Source of the DNA: Planctomycetales bacterium
GTDB lineage: Bacteria; Planctomycetota; UBA11346
NCBI GenBank assembly: GCA_025362255.1
Contig: JANYGY010000081.1
Location: 1-15,973 of the forward strand
Length of the DNA stretch: 15,973 nt
Direction of reading: 5' to 3'
Shown here: positions 1 through 8,266 of the stretch, one piece after another
Position numbering within the stretch: the first letter of the stretch is position 1
How the letters are laid out: the number at the start of each line of letters is the position of its first letter
Position numbers and translations under genes: made by a program
The notes under the pieces: model-generated
Database searches by the model: none
What the model was told of the DNA's origin: nothing
What the model saw: the letters and a program-made list of their open reading frames with translations, nothing else

Positions 1-569
1 ACCTTCTTCACGTTGTCGAGATCCGCGGGGTTAAATAGCTGCGTGCGATAGATGGCAAATGCGAACTCGGTTTCGCAGCGGATCACTTTGGTGATGCCCT
101 TGGGTGTCTCGCCTTTCCAGCTTGGCCCGGCGATCAGGAAGTTGCCGCCCTCGTTGCCGGTGGCGCGGCTGCCGATGTAGTCGAAGTTGTGCGTGTAGGC
201 ATCGATCAGTTGAATGCTGAAATAGCGCTGCTTCTCGATCATCGGAACAGTGAGCACGATCGGCTCGGCGCGCAGGTCAAAGCCGACGAATGAATAAGGC
301 GTATCAGAGTTGGGAGTCTGGATCGCCTTGTCGTCGGGCGTGAAGACGCGTGGCGTGTTTTTCAGTTGGTTCCAAGGCGCCTTGTATTCGGGGCTCTTGG
401 TATCGACGAAGTAGGCGTGCTGGATGCGGTAGCTGTCCACCATCGGGTAGCCATAAGTATAGGCCTCCTTGGCGATAGCGCGGGCCTCGGCGGGCGTGAC
501 GTCCGCGGCTTGGGCGTCGGTAAACACCAACCCGAGAGCGAGCGCAAGAAATAGCAGGATGGTTTTCAT
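1..569 (-). CDS. Secreted DUF1254-domain protein, second tandem copy (3' end outside window)
   Basis: The frame is open from the ATG at 567-569 to the left edge, giving 189 visible residues of the N-terminal DUF1254 domain; the C-terminal half, where DUF1214 would lie, is missing. Residues 1-21 form a Sec-type signal peptide with a hydrophobic core and probable cleavage after AQA before AD, so the product is predicted to be exported. Family-typical segments are EAYTYGYPMVDSYR, FTPDDKAIQTPNSDTPYS and DLRAEPIVLTVP. By eye it is about 75% identical to the gene just upstream, and about 78% outside the signal peptide. Only three bases separate the upstream stop codon from this ATG. An AAGGTG within the last codons of the upstream gene is well placed as ribosome binding site, so the two genes are probably co-transcribed and translationally coupled. 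The molecular function of the family is not established. Confidence 0.88.
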   Translation of the reverse strand, partial: MKTILLFLALALGLVFTDAQAADVTPAEARAIAKEAYTYGYPMVDSYRIQHAYFVDTKSPEYKAPWNQLKNTPRVFTPDDKAIQTPNSDTPYSFVGFDLRAEPIVLTVPMIEKQRYFSIQLIDAYTHNFDYIGSRATGNEGGNFLIAGPSWKGETPKGITKVIRCETEFAFAIYRTQLFNPADLDNVKK

Positions 570-572
570 GAT

Positions 573-1967
573 TTATTTCACCTTGGTCAGAAGCGGTTGG
601 GTCCACGTGCCATTGAGGGCCTCTTCCTTCGGCCAGTAGAGGCGCATGAACATCACGAACGGACCCTTGGGCGCGGGCAGCCAGTTCGCTTCCTTATCCT
701 TGCCTGGGGATTCGTTCTGGATGGAGAGCGTCAGCCCGCCGTCGGCATCTTTCACGAACTTTGGCATCATCCCTGAGTTGAGCAGGTAACGGTTCAACGG
801 GTTGGCAACAAGCAGGCTCGCCGGCAGCTCATACATGGTCAGTGACCAGAACGCGTTGACCGGCGGAAACTGGCCTGGCGCAAAGCGCACGGTGTAGCGG
901 TTGGCACCGTCGAGTTTCTGTCCGTCAGCGTCGATGCTGTAAATCGGGTACAGGGCCTCTTCCTTGGAATTGGCGTAGATGCCAAGCACCGCGCCCGCCA
1001 TGCGGTACAGGTAATTCCCCTTCAGGAATTCCCGCGTGCCGAACATCACGTTCATTTTCAACGTGCCCGGATCGATGTGGCTCTTCTTCAATTCCGCGAA
1101 CTCGGCCCACGCATCCGTCATGCCGGCTTGCATCGCGCTCTTGATGTCAGGCGACAGCGCGGAGACGTCGATCTTCTTTCCGGCGACCACGCCGATCTTC
1201 GCGAAGCGCGCCATGAGCTCGGTCTCGGACGGGTGTGTCGGGCAGAATTGAAGGAGGAAGTTGAGGGCGCTGAAGAATTCCAACGACGTCTTCTGCTGCT
1301 CTGCCGTAAGCGGCTTGATGAAGTCAATCGCCGGCGGCGCCGGGGGAGCGGGCTGACCGAGAAACGTGGAGAGCGGCTGCACTTTATAGCCGGCCTGGAC
1401 TTTCTTTACGTTGTCGAGGTCGCCCGGATTGAACACCTGCGTGCGAAAACCGCTCATCACGAACTCAGTTTCCGAGCGGATGACTTTCTTGATGCCCTTG
1501 GGTGTCTCACCTGTCCAACGTGGGCCAGCGATCAGGAAGCTACCGCCGTCGTTGCCGGTCGTGCGGGTGCCGAGATAGCCAAAGTTGTGCGTATACGCGT
1601 CGACGAGTTGGAGGCTGAAATAACGCTCCTTTTCCATCGCCGGAACCGTGACCACGATCGGTTCGGCGCGCAGGTCCAGACCCAGGAACGAATAGGGTGT
1701 ATCCGAGTTGGGTGTTTGGATCGCCTTGTCCTCAGGCGTGAACACGCGAGGCACGTTGAGGATCTGGTTCCAGGGCGCTTTGAACTCGCGGCCCTCCCGG
1801 TCGACGAAGTAGGCGTGTTGGATGCGGTAGCTATCGACCATGGGGAAGCCGTAGGTGTAGGCTTCCTTGGCGATGGCGCGGACCTCGGCGGGTGTCGTGT
1901 CCGCGGCGTGGACGACGGTGAGCGCCAGTCCGAAGACAAGAGCTAGGAGATGGACTATTTGTTTCAT
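573..1967 (-). CDS. Secreted DUF1254/DUF1214 protein, first tandem copy
   Basis: This complete gene encodes a protein of about 464 residues with a signal peptide (cleavage probably after VHA before AD). The DUF1254 domain lies in the N-terminal half and DUF1214 in the last 110 or so residues. DUF1214 is recognised from FPPVNAFWSLTMY, ANPLNRYLLNS, GGLTLSIQNESPG, NWLPAPKGPF and LRLYWPKEEALNGTW near the C-terminus. Between the domains is a Pro/Ala-rich linker (GQPAPPAPPAIDF). I prefer the ATG ending at 1967 because the paralogue downstream starts with the same Met-Lys. An in-frame ATG three codons earlier (1976) is also possible, and neither has a clear Shine-Dalgarno sequence. The role is unknown; such proteins are predicted periplasmic or extracytoplasmic. 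Confidence 0.9.
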   Translation of the reverse strand: MKQIVHLLALVFGLALTVVHAADTTPAEVRAIAKEAYTYGFPMVDSYRIQHAYFVDREGREFKAPWNQILNVPRVFTPEDKAIQTPNSDTPYSFLGLDLRAEPIVVTVPAMEKERYFSLQLVDAYTHNFGYLGTRTTGNDGGSFLIAGPRWTGETPKGIKKVIRSETEFVMSGFRTQVFNPGDLDNVKKVQAGYKVQPLSTFLGQPAPPAPPAIDFIKPLTAEQQKTSLEFFSALNFLLQFCPTHPSETELMARFAKIGVVAGKKIDVSALSPDIKSAMQAGMTDAWAEFAELKKSHIDPGTLKMNVMFGTREFLKGNYLYRMAGAVLGIYANSKEEALYPIYSIDADGQKLDGANRYTVRFAPGQFPPVNAFWSLTMYELPASLLVANPLNRYLLNSGMMPKFVKDADGGLTLSIQNESPGKDKEANWLPAPKGPFVMFMRLYWPKEEALNGTWTQPLLTKVK

Positions 1968-2170
1968 GGGTGGCATTTGGTAGTGGCTTGCATCGGTGTG
2001 TCTAGCGACATTTCACCGTGGGTCTTGATGTAATGACCGTCACCCTCCACGCAGTACCAGCATTGCCCTTATAATCTCCTTCTCAGGGGCGCACTTGCAT
2101 GGTACCGACATCGACACCGCACGCCCAAACAACCCTTAACCGGTCCCAACTTTTCGGGGGGAAGATCACC

Positions 2171-3379
2171 CTATGGGCCGTGAGTCGACGCAGCCGTTCC
2201 TAAAGTTAATTTCAGAAATCGAATGACCTGGTGCAAGGCGATCTGACTGCCGATTCCTTGGGGAATCAGATCGAACGCATGCTCGGCCCAGGGGATCGTC
2301 ACCAACGCGTTCGGCGTGCCGCCGGCGGTGAGACGTTCCGCCAATTGCCGGCTGAATGAGAGATCGACCAGCTGATCCCGGCCACCCGAAATCAAGAGTG
2401 TGGGCGGAAGCGGACGATCGGTGTGTGCGATCGGCGAGGCCTCGCGGTAGCGCTCGGGCAGTTCATCGTAGGTGCCCCCGAAATAGTCGGTGAAGATCTC
2501 CCGCGCATGCAACGGATCCGGCCATCCCGGTTCCTTCCAGCCGACGACAAAGTCGACGGGGCTATAGAAGGCCACCACCGACGTGATCCCCGCGGCAGGA
2601 TTTGAAGCAGTCAAGATCGCGAGTTGCGATCCTGCAGAGCGACCGAGCAGCGCGATGCGCGTCGGATCGGCTCTCCATTGTGGTGCACGCTGACGAATCC
2701 AGGTGAGCGAGTCTAGCACATCCGTGATTTGCTCTGGATAATGATGTGCCGGGGCAAGTCGATAATCAGTGGCCACGACGACGAAGCCGGCAGCGGCCAG
2801 GGCTTTGCTTGCAGGTGATGCTTCCGTGCGATCCCCGCCGCTCCATCCGCCTCCGTGGAGGACCAGCACAATCGGATGCGGACCCGGTCCCGCTGGATGA
2901 TAGATGTCAGCATACAACATCACTCCACTGCGATCGGAAATTTCGACCCGCCGATCGATGGCAATCGACGGCACGGACAATCCGGTAATCAGAGCAGACC
3001 AGACGATTGGGAATCGTTCACTCTCATTATCTGGCGCAGAGCCGGGGCTGATGATCTTCATCACCGTATTCATCTGTTGATTCGCGTCGGAAACAGCGCC
3101 CGGGATCTGCAGTATGGTCCGTCCCGCCACCACCACACTGATGGTTCCCAATCCGATCGCGACCCACCGCCAATGTGGATGAGTCGGGTTCGGCCAAACC
3201 GCCAAGCACACGACGATGAGTCCAAGCCCAAGAAAAATCGGCGCCAATTCCGTCCCTCCGATACTCAACGGAATCATCCACATCCAGATACGGGGGAAGA
3301 CCGTTCCTAACATAATGAGGGCGCAGGGAATACCGATGACGATCGGCAAGACGGAAAAGAGAAAGAGTCGATAGGTCAT
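2171..3379 (-). CDS. Membrane-anchored alpha/beta hydrolase (HSL/BD-FAE esterase-like)
   Basis: The product has 402 residues. Residues about 5-95 are hydrophobic and hold three likely membrane helices; the rest is an alpha/beta-hydrolase catalytic domain. Visible motifs are the oxyanion-hole HGGGW (H175), DYRLAP (205-210) typical of hormone-sensitive-lipase-type esterases, the nucleophile elbow GRSAG (S248), the acid D335 in SGGRDQLVD, and H367 in WAEHAFD, so the triad Ser-Asp-His is complete. The family hydrolyses carboxylic esters; the substrate cannot be told from sequence. The catalytic domain is probably held at the membrane by the N-terminal helices. The gene starts with ATG, has no strong Shine-Dalgarno, and is divergent from the catalase gene. 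The 194-base gap to the DUF1254 genes on the same strand (1977-2170) shows no convincing terminator, so co-transcription is possible. Confidence 0.88.
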   Translation of the reverse strand: MTYRLFLFSVLPIVIGIPCALIMLGTVFPRIWMWMIPLSIGGTELAPIFLGLGLIVVCLAVWPNPTHPHWRWVAIGLGTISVVVAGRTILQIPGAVSDANQQMNTVMKIISPGSAPDNESERFPIVWSALITGLSVPSIAIDRRVEISDRSGVMLYADIYHPAGPGPHPIVLVLHGGGWSGGDRTEASPASKALAAAGFVVVATDYRLAPAHHYPEQITDVLDSLTWIRQRAPQWRADPTRIALLGRSAGSQLAILTASNPAAGITSVVAFYSPVDFVVGWKEPGWPDPLHAREIFTDYFGGTYDELPERYREASPIAHTDRPLPPTLLISGGRDQLVDLSFSRQLAERLTAGGTPNALVTIPWAEHAFDLIPQGIGSQIALHQVIRFLKLTLGTAASTHGP

Positions 3380-3506
3380 ATTCTAAGGGCCCCGTCAGGA
3401 TACGAGGCTCCTGGAAATCGATCCAGGCGAAAAGTCAGTCTGGCTATTTCATGATCCCCCAGTCTCGAGTCACCCATGCGCGGGTGAAATCATCACACAT
3501 ACGGTC

Positions 3507-3534
3507 TTCACATGAGGCATCGATCAGGTATTCA
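3507..3534 (+). promoter_or_regulatory. Possible promoter for the catalase gene
   Basis: A TTCACA hexamer (3507-3512) and a TATTCA hexamer (3529-3534) are 16 bases apart and end 21 bases before the catalase ATG. Both deviate from the sigma-70 consensus. I saw no clear OxyR-type four-part site in the divergent spacer 3380-3555. Confidence 0.25.
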
Positions 3535-3542
3535 TCCATCCA

Positions 3543-3546
3543 GGAA
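3543..3546 (+). promoter_or_regulatory. Ribosome binding site that fixes the catalase start
   Basis: An AGGA core lies at the expected distance upstream of the ATG at 3556. The open frame extends 35 codons further upstream, but that extension has no family similarity and no comparable site, so this ATG is the likely start. Confidence 0.6.
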
Positions 3547-3555
3547 CTATGTACC

Positions 3556-4995
3556 ATGAGCTACTTGACCGCTGATAATGGCGCCCCTCGCCCTGATAAT
3601 GAACATTCATTAACTGCCGGGGAACGCGGCCCGGTGTTGATGCAGGACCATCAACTCATGGAAAAGCTCGCGAGCTTTGTCCGTGAACGGGTTCCCGAGC
3701 GCGCGGTTCATGCGAAAGGTGCCGGTGCGCATGGGCAGTTCGAGGTCACTCACGATCTCAGTCGATTTACCAAGGCGCAACTGTTCGGCGCCGTTGGTCG
3801 AAAAACCAAGGTGCTGGCCCGCTTTTCGACGGTCGGTGGCGAGAAAGGTTCCGCAGATGCCGAACGCGATCCACGCGGCTTCGCGCTCAAGTTCTACACC
3901 GAGCAAGGCAACTACGATCTGGTCGGCAACAATACTCCGGTATTCTTCATCCGCGATCCATTCAAGTTTCCAGACATGGTGCATACCCATAAGCGGAACC
4001 CGGCGACCAACTGTAAAGACCCCAATGCGTTTTGGGATTTCTTCAGCCACTCGCCTGAGTCGACCCACATGGTCACTATCTTGTTCAGTGATCGTGGGGT
4101 ACCGGCCAACTATCGTCAGATGCATGGATTCGGCAGCCATACCTTCAAGTGGGTCAACGCCGCAGGCGAGGCGGTGTGGGTAAAGTATCACTTTAGAACC
4201 GAACAGGGCATCGCCAATCTGACGGGTGACGAAGCCGCGCACATCTGCGGTACTGATCCCGATCATGCGACTCGTGATCTGTTCGAGCACATAAAGGTCG
4301 GAAAATACCCGGCGTGGAAAGTAAGTGTACAGATCATGCCCGAGGCGGACGCCGCGACCTATCGGTTTGATCCTTTCGACATCACCAAAGTCTGGCTTTT
4401 TCGGGACTATCCGCTGATCCCGCTCGGTCGCCTCGTTCTCGATCGCAATCCCGACAACTTCTACGCCGAAATTGAGCAAGCGGCATTCAGTCCGGCAAAC
4501 TTGGTGCCGGGAATCGAGGTGTCGCCCGACAAACTTCTGCAAGGTCGGCTCTTCTCATATCCCGATGCGGCACGCTATCGATTAGGAGCGAACTTCGCCC
4601 AGATCCCGGTCAATCGCCCGGTGGTGCCGGTGGTCAATCATCAACGCGATGGGGCGATGCGCGTTGATGACAATGGGGGCGGCAAGCCAAATTATGCGCC
4701 GAACTCTTTTGGTGGTCCGGCGGTTCTGCCCGGCGCTCACGAACGACCGATTCCTCTGGTTGGCGCAACCGGTCGTACGGAGTATCCAAAGTCAGGCAGA
4801 GCCGATGACTTTGAGCAGGCCGGCATGCTCTATCGGGTCTTAAAACCGGACGAGCAGGCACGCTTGATCGCCAATATCGCCGGTCACCTCGGGCAAGCCG
4901 ATAAGAGTATTCAGCAACGCCAAGTGGAACACTTCCGCTGCGCCGATGCAGCGTACGGCGCGGCGGTCGCCACGGCGCTGGGACTCACCAAGTAA
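3556..4995 (+). CDS. Monofunctional haem catalase (small-subunit type)
   Basis: A 479-residue catalase that dismutates hydrogen peroxide to water and oxygen; the length fits small-subunit (clade 3-like) catalases. Catalytic His52 sits in RAVHAKGAGAHG and catalytic Asn125 in DLVGNNTPVFFIRDP. The proximal haem ligand is Tyr335 in RLFSYPDAARYRLGANF. The segments RFSTVGGEKGSAD, RDPRGFALKFYTE and QIPVNRP are all family-typical. Residue 339, usually His, Gln or Glu in the haem-ligand signature, is Ala here; this is conservative enough that activity is still expected. There is no signal peptide, so it is probably cytoplasmic. It is divergent from the hydrolase gene and convergent with xseA, 30 bases apart. 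Its base composition is lower in GC than the genes to the right. Confidence 0.97.
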   Translation: MSYLTADNGAPRPDNEHSLTAGERGPVLMQDHQLMEKLASFVRERVPERAVHAKGAGAHGQFEVTHDLSRFTKAQLFGAVGRKTKVLARFSTVGGEKGSADAERDPRGFALKFYTEQGNYDLVGNNTPVFFIRDPFKFPDMVHTHKRNPATNCKDPNAFWDFFSHSPESTHMVTILFSDRGVPANYRQMHGFGSHTFKWVNAAGEAVWVKYHFRTEQGIANLTGDEAAHICGTDPDHATRDLFEHIKVGKYPAWKVSVQIMPEADAATYRFDPFDITKVWLFRDYPLIPLGRLVLDRNPDNFYAEIEQAAFSPANLVPGIEVSPDKLLQGRLFSYPDAARYRLGANFAQIPVNRPVVPVVNHQRDGAMRVDDNGGGKPNYAPNSFGGPAVLPGAHERPIPLVGATGRTEYPKSGRADDFEQAGMLYRVLKPDEQARLIANIAGHLGQADKSIQQRQVEHFRCADAAYGAAVATALGLTK

Positions 4996-5025
4996 GGCAG
5001 GTACCTCGGCCAGGGTTTACCGGGA

Positions 5026-6387
5026 TCACACCCGATACTCGGCGTCAGGCTCATTCAATTGTTGGCGCCGGGCGCCGGTGACCTCGGCGTGCAGCCAGCC
5101 ATCGGGCATGCGCGCGAGGATCGCGGTGCCCGGTGGGGCCTCGGCGAGGCTGCGCACCAGCGCGCCGTCGCGAGTGCGCACGACCGAATAGCCACGGGCG
5201 ATGACCGCCAATGGTGACAAGGCGTCGAGGTGGCCAGCGGCGCGGGCGAGGCGCTCATGCAAGCGGTGCAGACGATCGCCGGCCAGACGGGCGAGAGCCT
5301 GGCCGCCGTGCGCGAGCCGATCGCGGGCGCGCTCGACGCGAACTGCCGGAGTCGGCAAGCGCGCTGCGAGCAATTCGAGTCGCGTCCGCCGATGGGTGAA
5401 ACGCGCATTGATGCCCTCGGTCAATCGACCGCTGAATTCGTCGAGCCATTGCCGGCGGAGATCGACCTGGAAACGCGGCGTGGCGAGTGCCCGATGCCGC
5501 GCGAGGGCGGCCAAGCGCAAGCGTAGATCGGCCAGCTGTTCATCGACCAAGGTGGTCAATTCAGCCCGCCACTGGGCCAATTGTTCGCGGATGTCCGCCG
5601 CCACGGGCACCACCAGTTCCCCGGCAGCGGTCGGGGTTTTGGCGCGCACGTCGGCGGCGAGATCGGCCAAGGTGGTGTCGGTCTCGTGGCCCACCGCCGA
5701 AATCACCGGCACCGAGCAGGCGACGATCGCGCGCACCACCACTTCCTCGTTGAAGGCCCACAGATCTTCGAGCGAGCCGCCGCCGCGACCGCAGATGATG
5801 ACGTCGACGTCGGGATGCCGATCGAGTCGGCGCAGCGCGGCGACGATGCTCGCCGCGGCGCCTACGCCCTGGACCAGGCACGGCGCGTGGACGATCGCCA
5901 TGTCGGGGAAACGGGTGCGGATGGAATGCAGCAGATCAGCCAGCGCGGCTGAGCCGGCTGCCGTCGCCAAACCGACCGCACGCGGCAGGAACGGCAACGC
6001 CCGCTTGCGCTCCTCATCGAACAGGCCCTCGGTGAGCAGGCGGGCCTTCATTGCGTTGAAGCGCGCCGCGAGATCGCCGGCGCCGACCGCTTCGATGCGC
6101 GTAGCGGTGAGCTGATACTGACCACGCGGGCCATAGACGCTGAGCGACCCGCGCACGACGACCTGGGTGCCTTCCTTGGGCAGCGGACCAGCGCGGACGA
6201 CCGTACTACGCCACATGACCAAGCTGATGATCGCGTCGGCATCCTTCAAAGTCGCGTAGAAATGGCCACTTGGCGCAACTTTGGCCAACGACAGCTCGCC
6301 GCGCACGGCGACCATCCCGAAGTCGCCCAGGGCTTCCGAAATCCGCTGGGTCAACGCCGCGACCGTCAACGGAACTGTTTCGGACAT
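5026..6387 (-). CDS. xseA: Exodeoxyribonuclease VII large subunit
   Basis: This encodes 453 residues, the normal length for XseA, the catalytic subunit of exonuclease VII, which degrades single-stranded DNA to oligonucleotides in both directions. An N-terminal OB-fold (about 1-100, including GHFYATLKDADAIISLVMWR) is followed by the nuclease domain (about 120-320). Residues matching the E. coli catalytic set Asp155, Arg205, His238 and Asp241 are present with a constant offset of four: D151, R201 in GRGGGSLEDLWAFN, H234 and D237 in VISAVGHETDTTL. A long arginine/leucine-rich helical C-terminus follows, as expected for the coiled arms that carry XseB. The start is the ATG at 6385-6387, giving MSETVPLTV; an upstream open extension to 6555 overlaps the divergent helicase gene and has no family similarity. 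No clear Shine-Dalgarno is seen. The small-subunit gene xseB is not in the window. Confidence 0.96.
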   Translation of the reverse strand: MSETVPLTVAALTQRISEALGDFGMVAVRGELSLAKVAPSGHFYATLKDADAIISLVMWRSTVVRAGPLPKEGTQVVVRGSLSVYGPRGQYQLTATRIEAVGAGDLAARFNAMKARLLTEGLFDEERKRALPFLPRAVGLATAAGSAALADLLHSIRTRFPDMAIVHAPCLVQGVGAAASIVAALRRLDRHPDVDVIICGRGGGSLEDLWAFNEEVVVRAIVACSVPVISAVGHETDTTLADLAADVRAKTPTAAGELVVPVAADIREQLAQWRAELTTLVDEQLADLRLRLAALARHRALATPRFQVDLRRQWLDEFSGRLTEGINARFTHRRTRLELLAARLPTPAVRVERARDRLAHGGQALARLAGDRLHRLHERLARAAGHLDALSPLAVIARGYSVVRTRDGALVRSLAEAPPGTAILARMPDGWLHAEVTGARRQQLNEPDAEYRV

Positions 6388-6457
6388 GGCATTACGATAC
6401 GGCGGCAACCCATATTTCCATTCCCCGAGGCGTCCCCGGTCCACAGTATTTCCCCCC

Positions 6458-8170
6458 ATGACCGAAACCGCCGCGCCGACCCCGACCTTTGCCGAACTGG
6501 GCCTCCCTCCCAGCCTGGTTGCCGCGCTGGCTGCGCGCGGAATTACCGTTCCCACTCCTGTTCAAGCCGGCGTGATCCCGCTGGCGATGGTCGGTGGCGA
6601 CCTCCTCGCCCAGGCCCGCACGGGCTCGGGCAAGACCCTCGCCTTTCTGCTGCCGTTGGCGGCACGCATTTCGGCAGGCGAGATTTCCAAGGTGTGGATC
6701 GTCTGCCCGACGCGCGAACTGGCGCAGCAGGCAGCCCGCGAAGCCGAGACCATTCTCGGCACTGGCAAAACCGCCGTGCTGGTCGGTGGCGTGCCCGCCT
6801 ATCCCCAGGTGCGCGATCTGCGCCGCGGCGTCCCGATCGTCATCGGCACCCCGGGCCGCATGTGCGATCACCTGGCGCAGGGCAATCTCAAGCCTGATGC
6901 CGAGATCGTGATCCTCGACGAAGCCGACCAGATGATGGACATGGGCTTCAGCGAAGACATGGACCGGCTGGTCAAGGATCTCGGCGAGTCGGTCGCCCGC
7001 TGGCTGTTCAGCGCGACGTTTCCTGCGCATCTGCGGGCCGCGGTCGATCGCTGGCTCGACAAGCCGCGCGAAATCCGCCTCGACACGCGCAGCGGCTCCA
7101 GCCACGTGCCGCAAAAATTCGTCGTCGTCAAACGTGGCGATGAGCTCGGCGCCTTGGCGCGCCTGCTGCACATCCTTGAGCCGACCCGTGCCTTGGTGTT
7201 CGTGCGCACTCGCGAAGACGTCGAGCGCATCGTGCGCGCGGTCGCTGCCGAAGGCATGGAGGCCGGCGGCATCAGCGGTGAACTGCAGCAGGATGCCCGC
7301 GAACGGGTGCTTGAGCGGTTCCGCAGCGGCAAGCTCGCGGTGCTGGTCGGCACCGATGTCGCCGCCCGCGGCATCGACGTGCCCGGGGTCAGCCACGTGT
7401 TCAATTTCGGCATGCCGATGAGCGCCGAGGCCTACACCCATCGCGTGGGCCGTACCGCGCGCGCCGGGGCCGATGGCGAAGCCTGGACCATGATCGGACC
7501 CAACGATCGCGCCAAGTTCAGCCGCATGGCGTTCACCGCCAAGTGCAAGCCGGAAGAAGTGCCGTTGCCGACCGCCTCGACCATCGTCGAAGCCAAGCGT
7601 GAACGCCTGGCCAAACGGGTGCAGGATTCGCTCGGTGAAAAGCTGGCCCTGCCTGCGTCATTCAAGGCCTTGATCAGCGAGTTCACCGCCGAAGCCGTGC
7701 TCGCGGCCCTGATCCATCGCCTGGTGCCCGATGCGCCGGTGGAAAAGCAGATTGATCGCGCCGTGCGCACCACCCGCCCGAACACCGGCGACGGCGGCGG
7801 CAATTATCAGCGTTCGTCCGGTCACCAGGACAGCTCGCCGCGCAGCAGCGGCGCCCCGGTGCCGCTGTTCATCGGGATCGGCACCGAAGATCAGGTCGCG
7901 CCCGGAACCCTGATGGCGCTGCTCTGCCATCAGCGCGATCTCGCGGGTGGAGACATCGGCAAGATCCGGATGTTCGCCCGCCACAGCTTGGTGTCGATCG
8001 CCGCGGAAGTGGCAAGCAAGGTCCTCGACCATCCGCTGCACCATCGCGGTCGCCCGGTGCCCGTACGCATCGACCGCCAAGGCGGCGATGACGACGGCGG
8101 CAGCCACGGTGGCGGCGGCTACCCCGAGCGACGTGCCCCGGCCAAGCGCTATGTTCGCCGCGATGGCTGA
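6458..8170 (+). CDS. DEAD-box ATP-dependent RNA helicase with DbpA-type RNA-binding domain (DeaD/CsdA-like)
   Basis: The 570-residue product contains every DEAD-box motif: Q-motif region FAELGLPPSLVAAL with TPVQ (10-36), motif I ARTGSGKT (53-60), Ia PTRELAQQ (84-91), Ib TPGR (131-134), II DEAD (154-157), III SAT (185-187), IV LVFVRT (246-251), V ARGIDVP (303-309) and VI HRVGRTARAG (328-337). After a Gly/Ser-rich linker (about 443-465) comes a DbpA-type RNA-binding domain (about 468-540; FIGIGTEDQV, GDIGKIRMFARHSLVSI), then a basic, Gly-rich tail. Such proteins unwind RNA in ribosome assembly or cold adaptation. I chose the ATG at 6458 because it begins just before the Q motif. An in-frame start at 6281 would overlap xseA. 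The ATG is preceded by a run of C with no Shine-Dalgarno, so initiation may be leaderless or Shine-Dalgarno-independent. Confidence 0.95.
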   Translation: MTETAAPTPTFAELGLPPSLVAALAARGITVPTPVQAGVIPLAMVGGDLLAQARTGSGKTLAFLLPLAARISAGEISKVWIVCPTRELAQQAAREAETILGTGKTAVLVGGVPAYPQVRDLRRGVPIVIGTPGRMCDHLAQGNLKPDAEIVILDEADQMMDMGFSEDMDRLVKDLGESVARWLFSATFPAHLRAAVDRWLDKPREIRLDTRSGSSHVPQKFVVVKRGDELGALARLLHILEPTRALVFVRTREDVERIVRAVAAEGMEAGGISGELQQDARERVLERFRSGKLAVLVGTDVAARGIDVPGVSHVFNFGMPMSAEAYTHRVGRTARAGADGEAWTMIGPNDRAKFSRMAFTAKCKPEEVPLPTASTIVEAKRERLAKRVQDSLGEKLALPASFKALISEFTAEAVLAALIHRLVPDAPVEKQIDRAVRTTRPNTGDGGGNYQRSSGHQDSSPRSSGAPVPLFIGIGTEDQVAPGTLMALLCHQRDLAGGDIGKIRMFARHSLVSIAAEVASKVLDHPLHHRGRPVPVRIDRQGGDDDGGSHGGGGYPERRAPAKRYVRRDG

Positions 8171-8177
8171 CGTCGAA

Positions 8178-8203
8178 TAGCGCAGGACTGCTGTCCTGTG
8201 CTA
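8178..8203 (+). terminator. Strong hairpin just after the helicase gene
   Basis: An 11-base-pair stem (TAGCGCAGGAC with GTCCTGTGCTA, one G-U pair) closes a TGCT loop, starting 8 bases after the helicase stop codon. No T-run follows, so it may act as an RNA 3'-end stabiliser or weak terminator rather than a classic intrinsic terminator. Confidence 0.55.
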
Positions 8204-8266
8204 GCAAGTGCAGTGCCCCAGCCCGGCACCCAATGGCGATCAGTGAATAAATGCGGGCTGTTTCCT

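Noticed and set aside
1077..1946. 289-codon open frame on the plus strand
   Set aside because: It is antisense to the DUF1254 gene, with an Arg/Glu-rich composition and no family motif; a shadow of the real minus-strand gene.
1977..2170. Terminator or regulatory RNA between the hydrolase and DUF1254 genes
   Set aside because: I found no stem longer than a few bases and no convincing promoter; only a weak TATAAG-like box on the minus strand near 2070.
3451..3555. 35-codon upstream extension of the catalase
   Set aside because: It has no family similarity and lies over the likely promoter; AGGA supports the ATG at 3556.
3610..4542. 310-codon open frame on the minus strand
   Set aside because: It lies entirely antisense to the catalase, whose catalytic residues are all present in the plus frame.
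5201..6115. 304-codon open frame on the plus strand
   Set aside because: It is antisense to xseA, with an Arg/Ser/Ala-rich translation and no motif.
6388..6555. N-terminal extension of xseA by 56 codons
   Set aside because: It would overlap the divergent helicase start, has no OB-fold similarity, and the family begins at the ATG at 6387.
6392..7441. 349-codon open frame on the minus strand
   Set aside because: It is antisense to the helicase motifs; the Gly/Ala/His/Asp-rich translation is typical of a high-GC antisense shadow.
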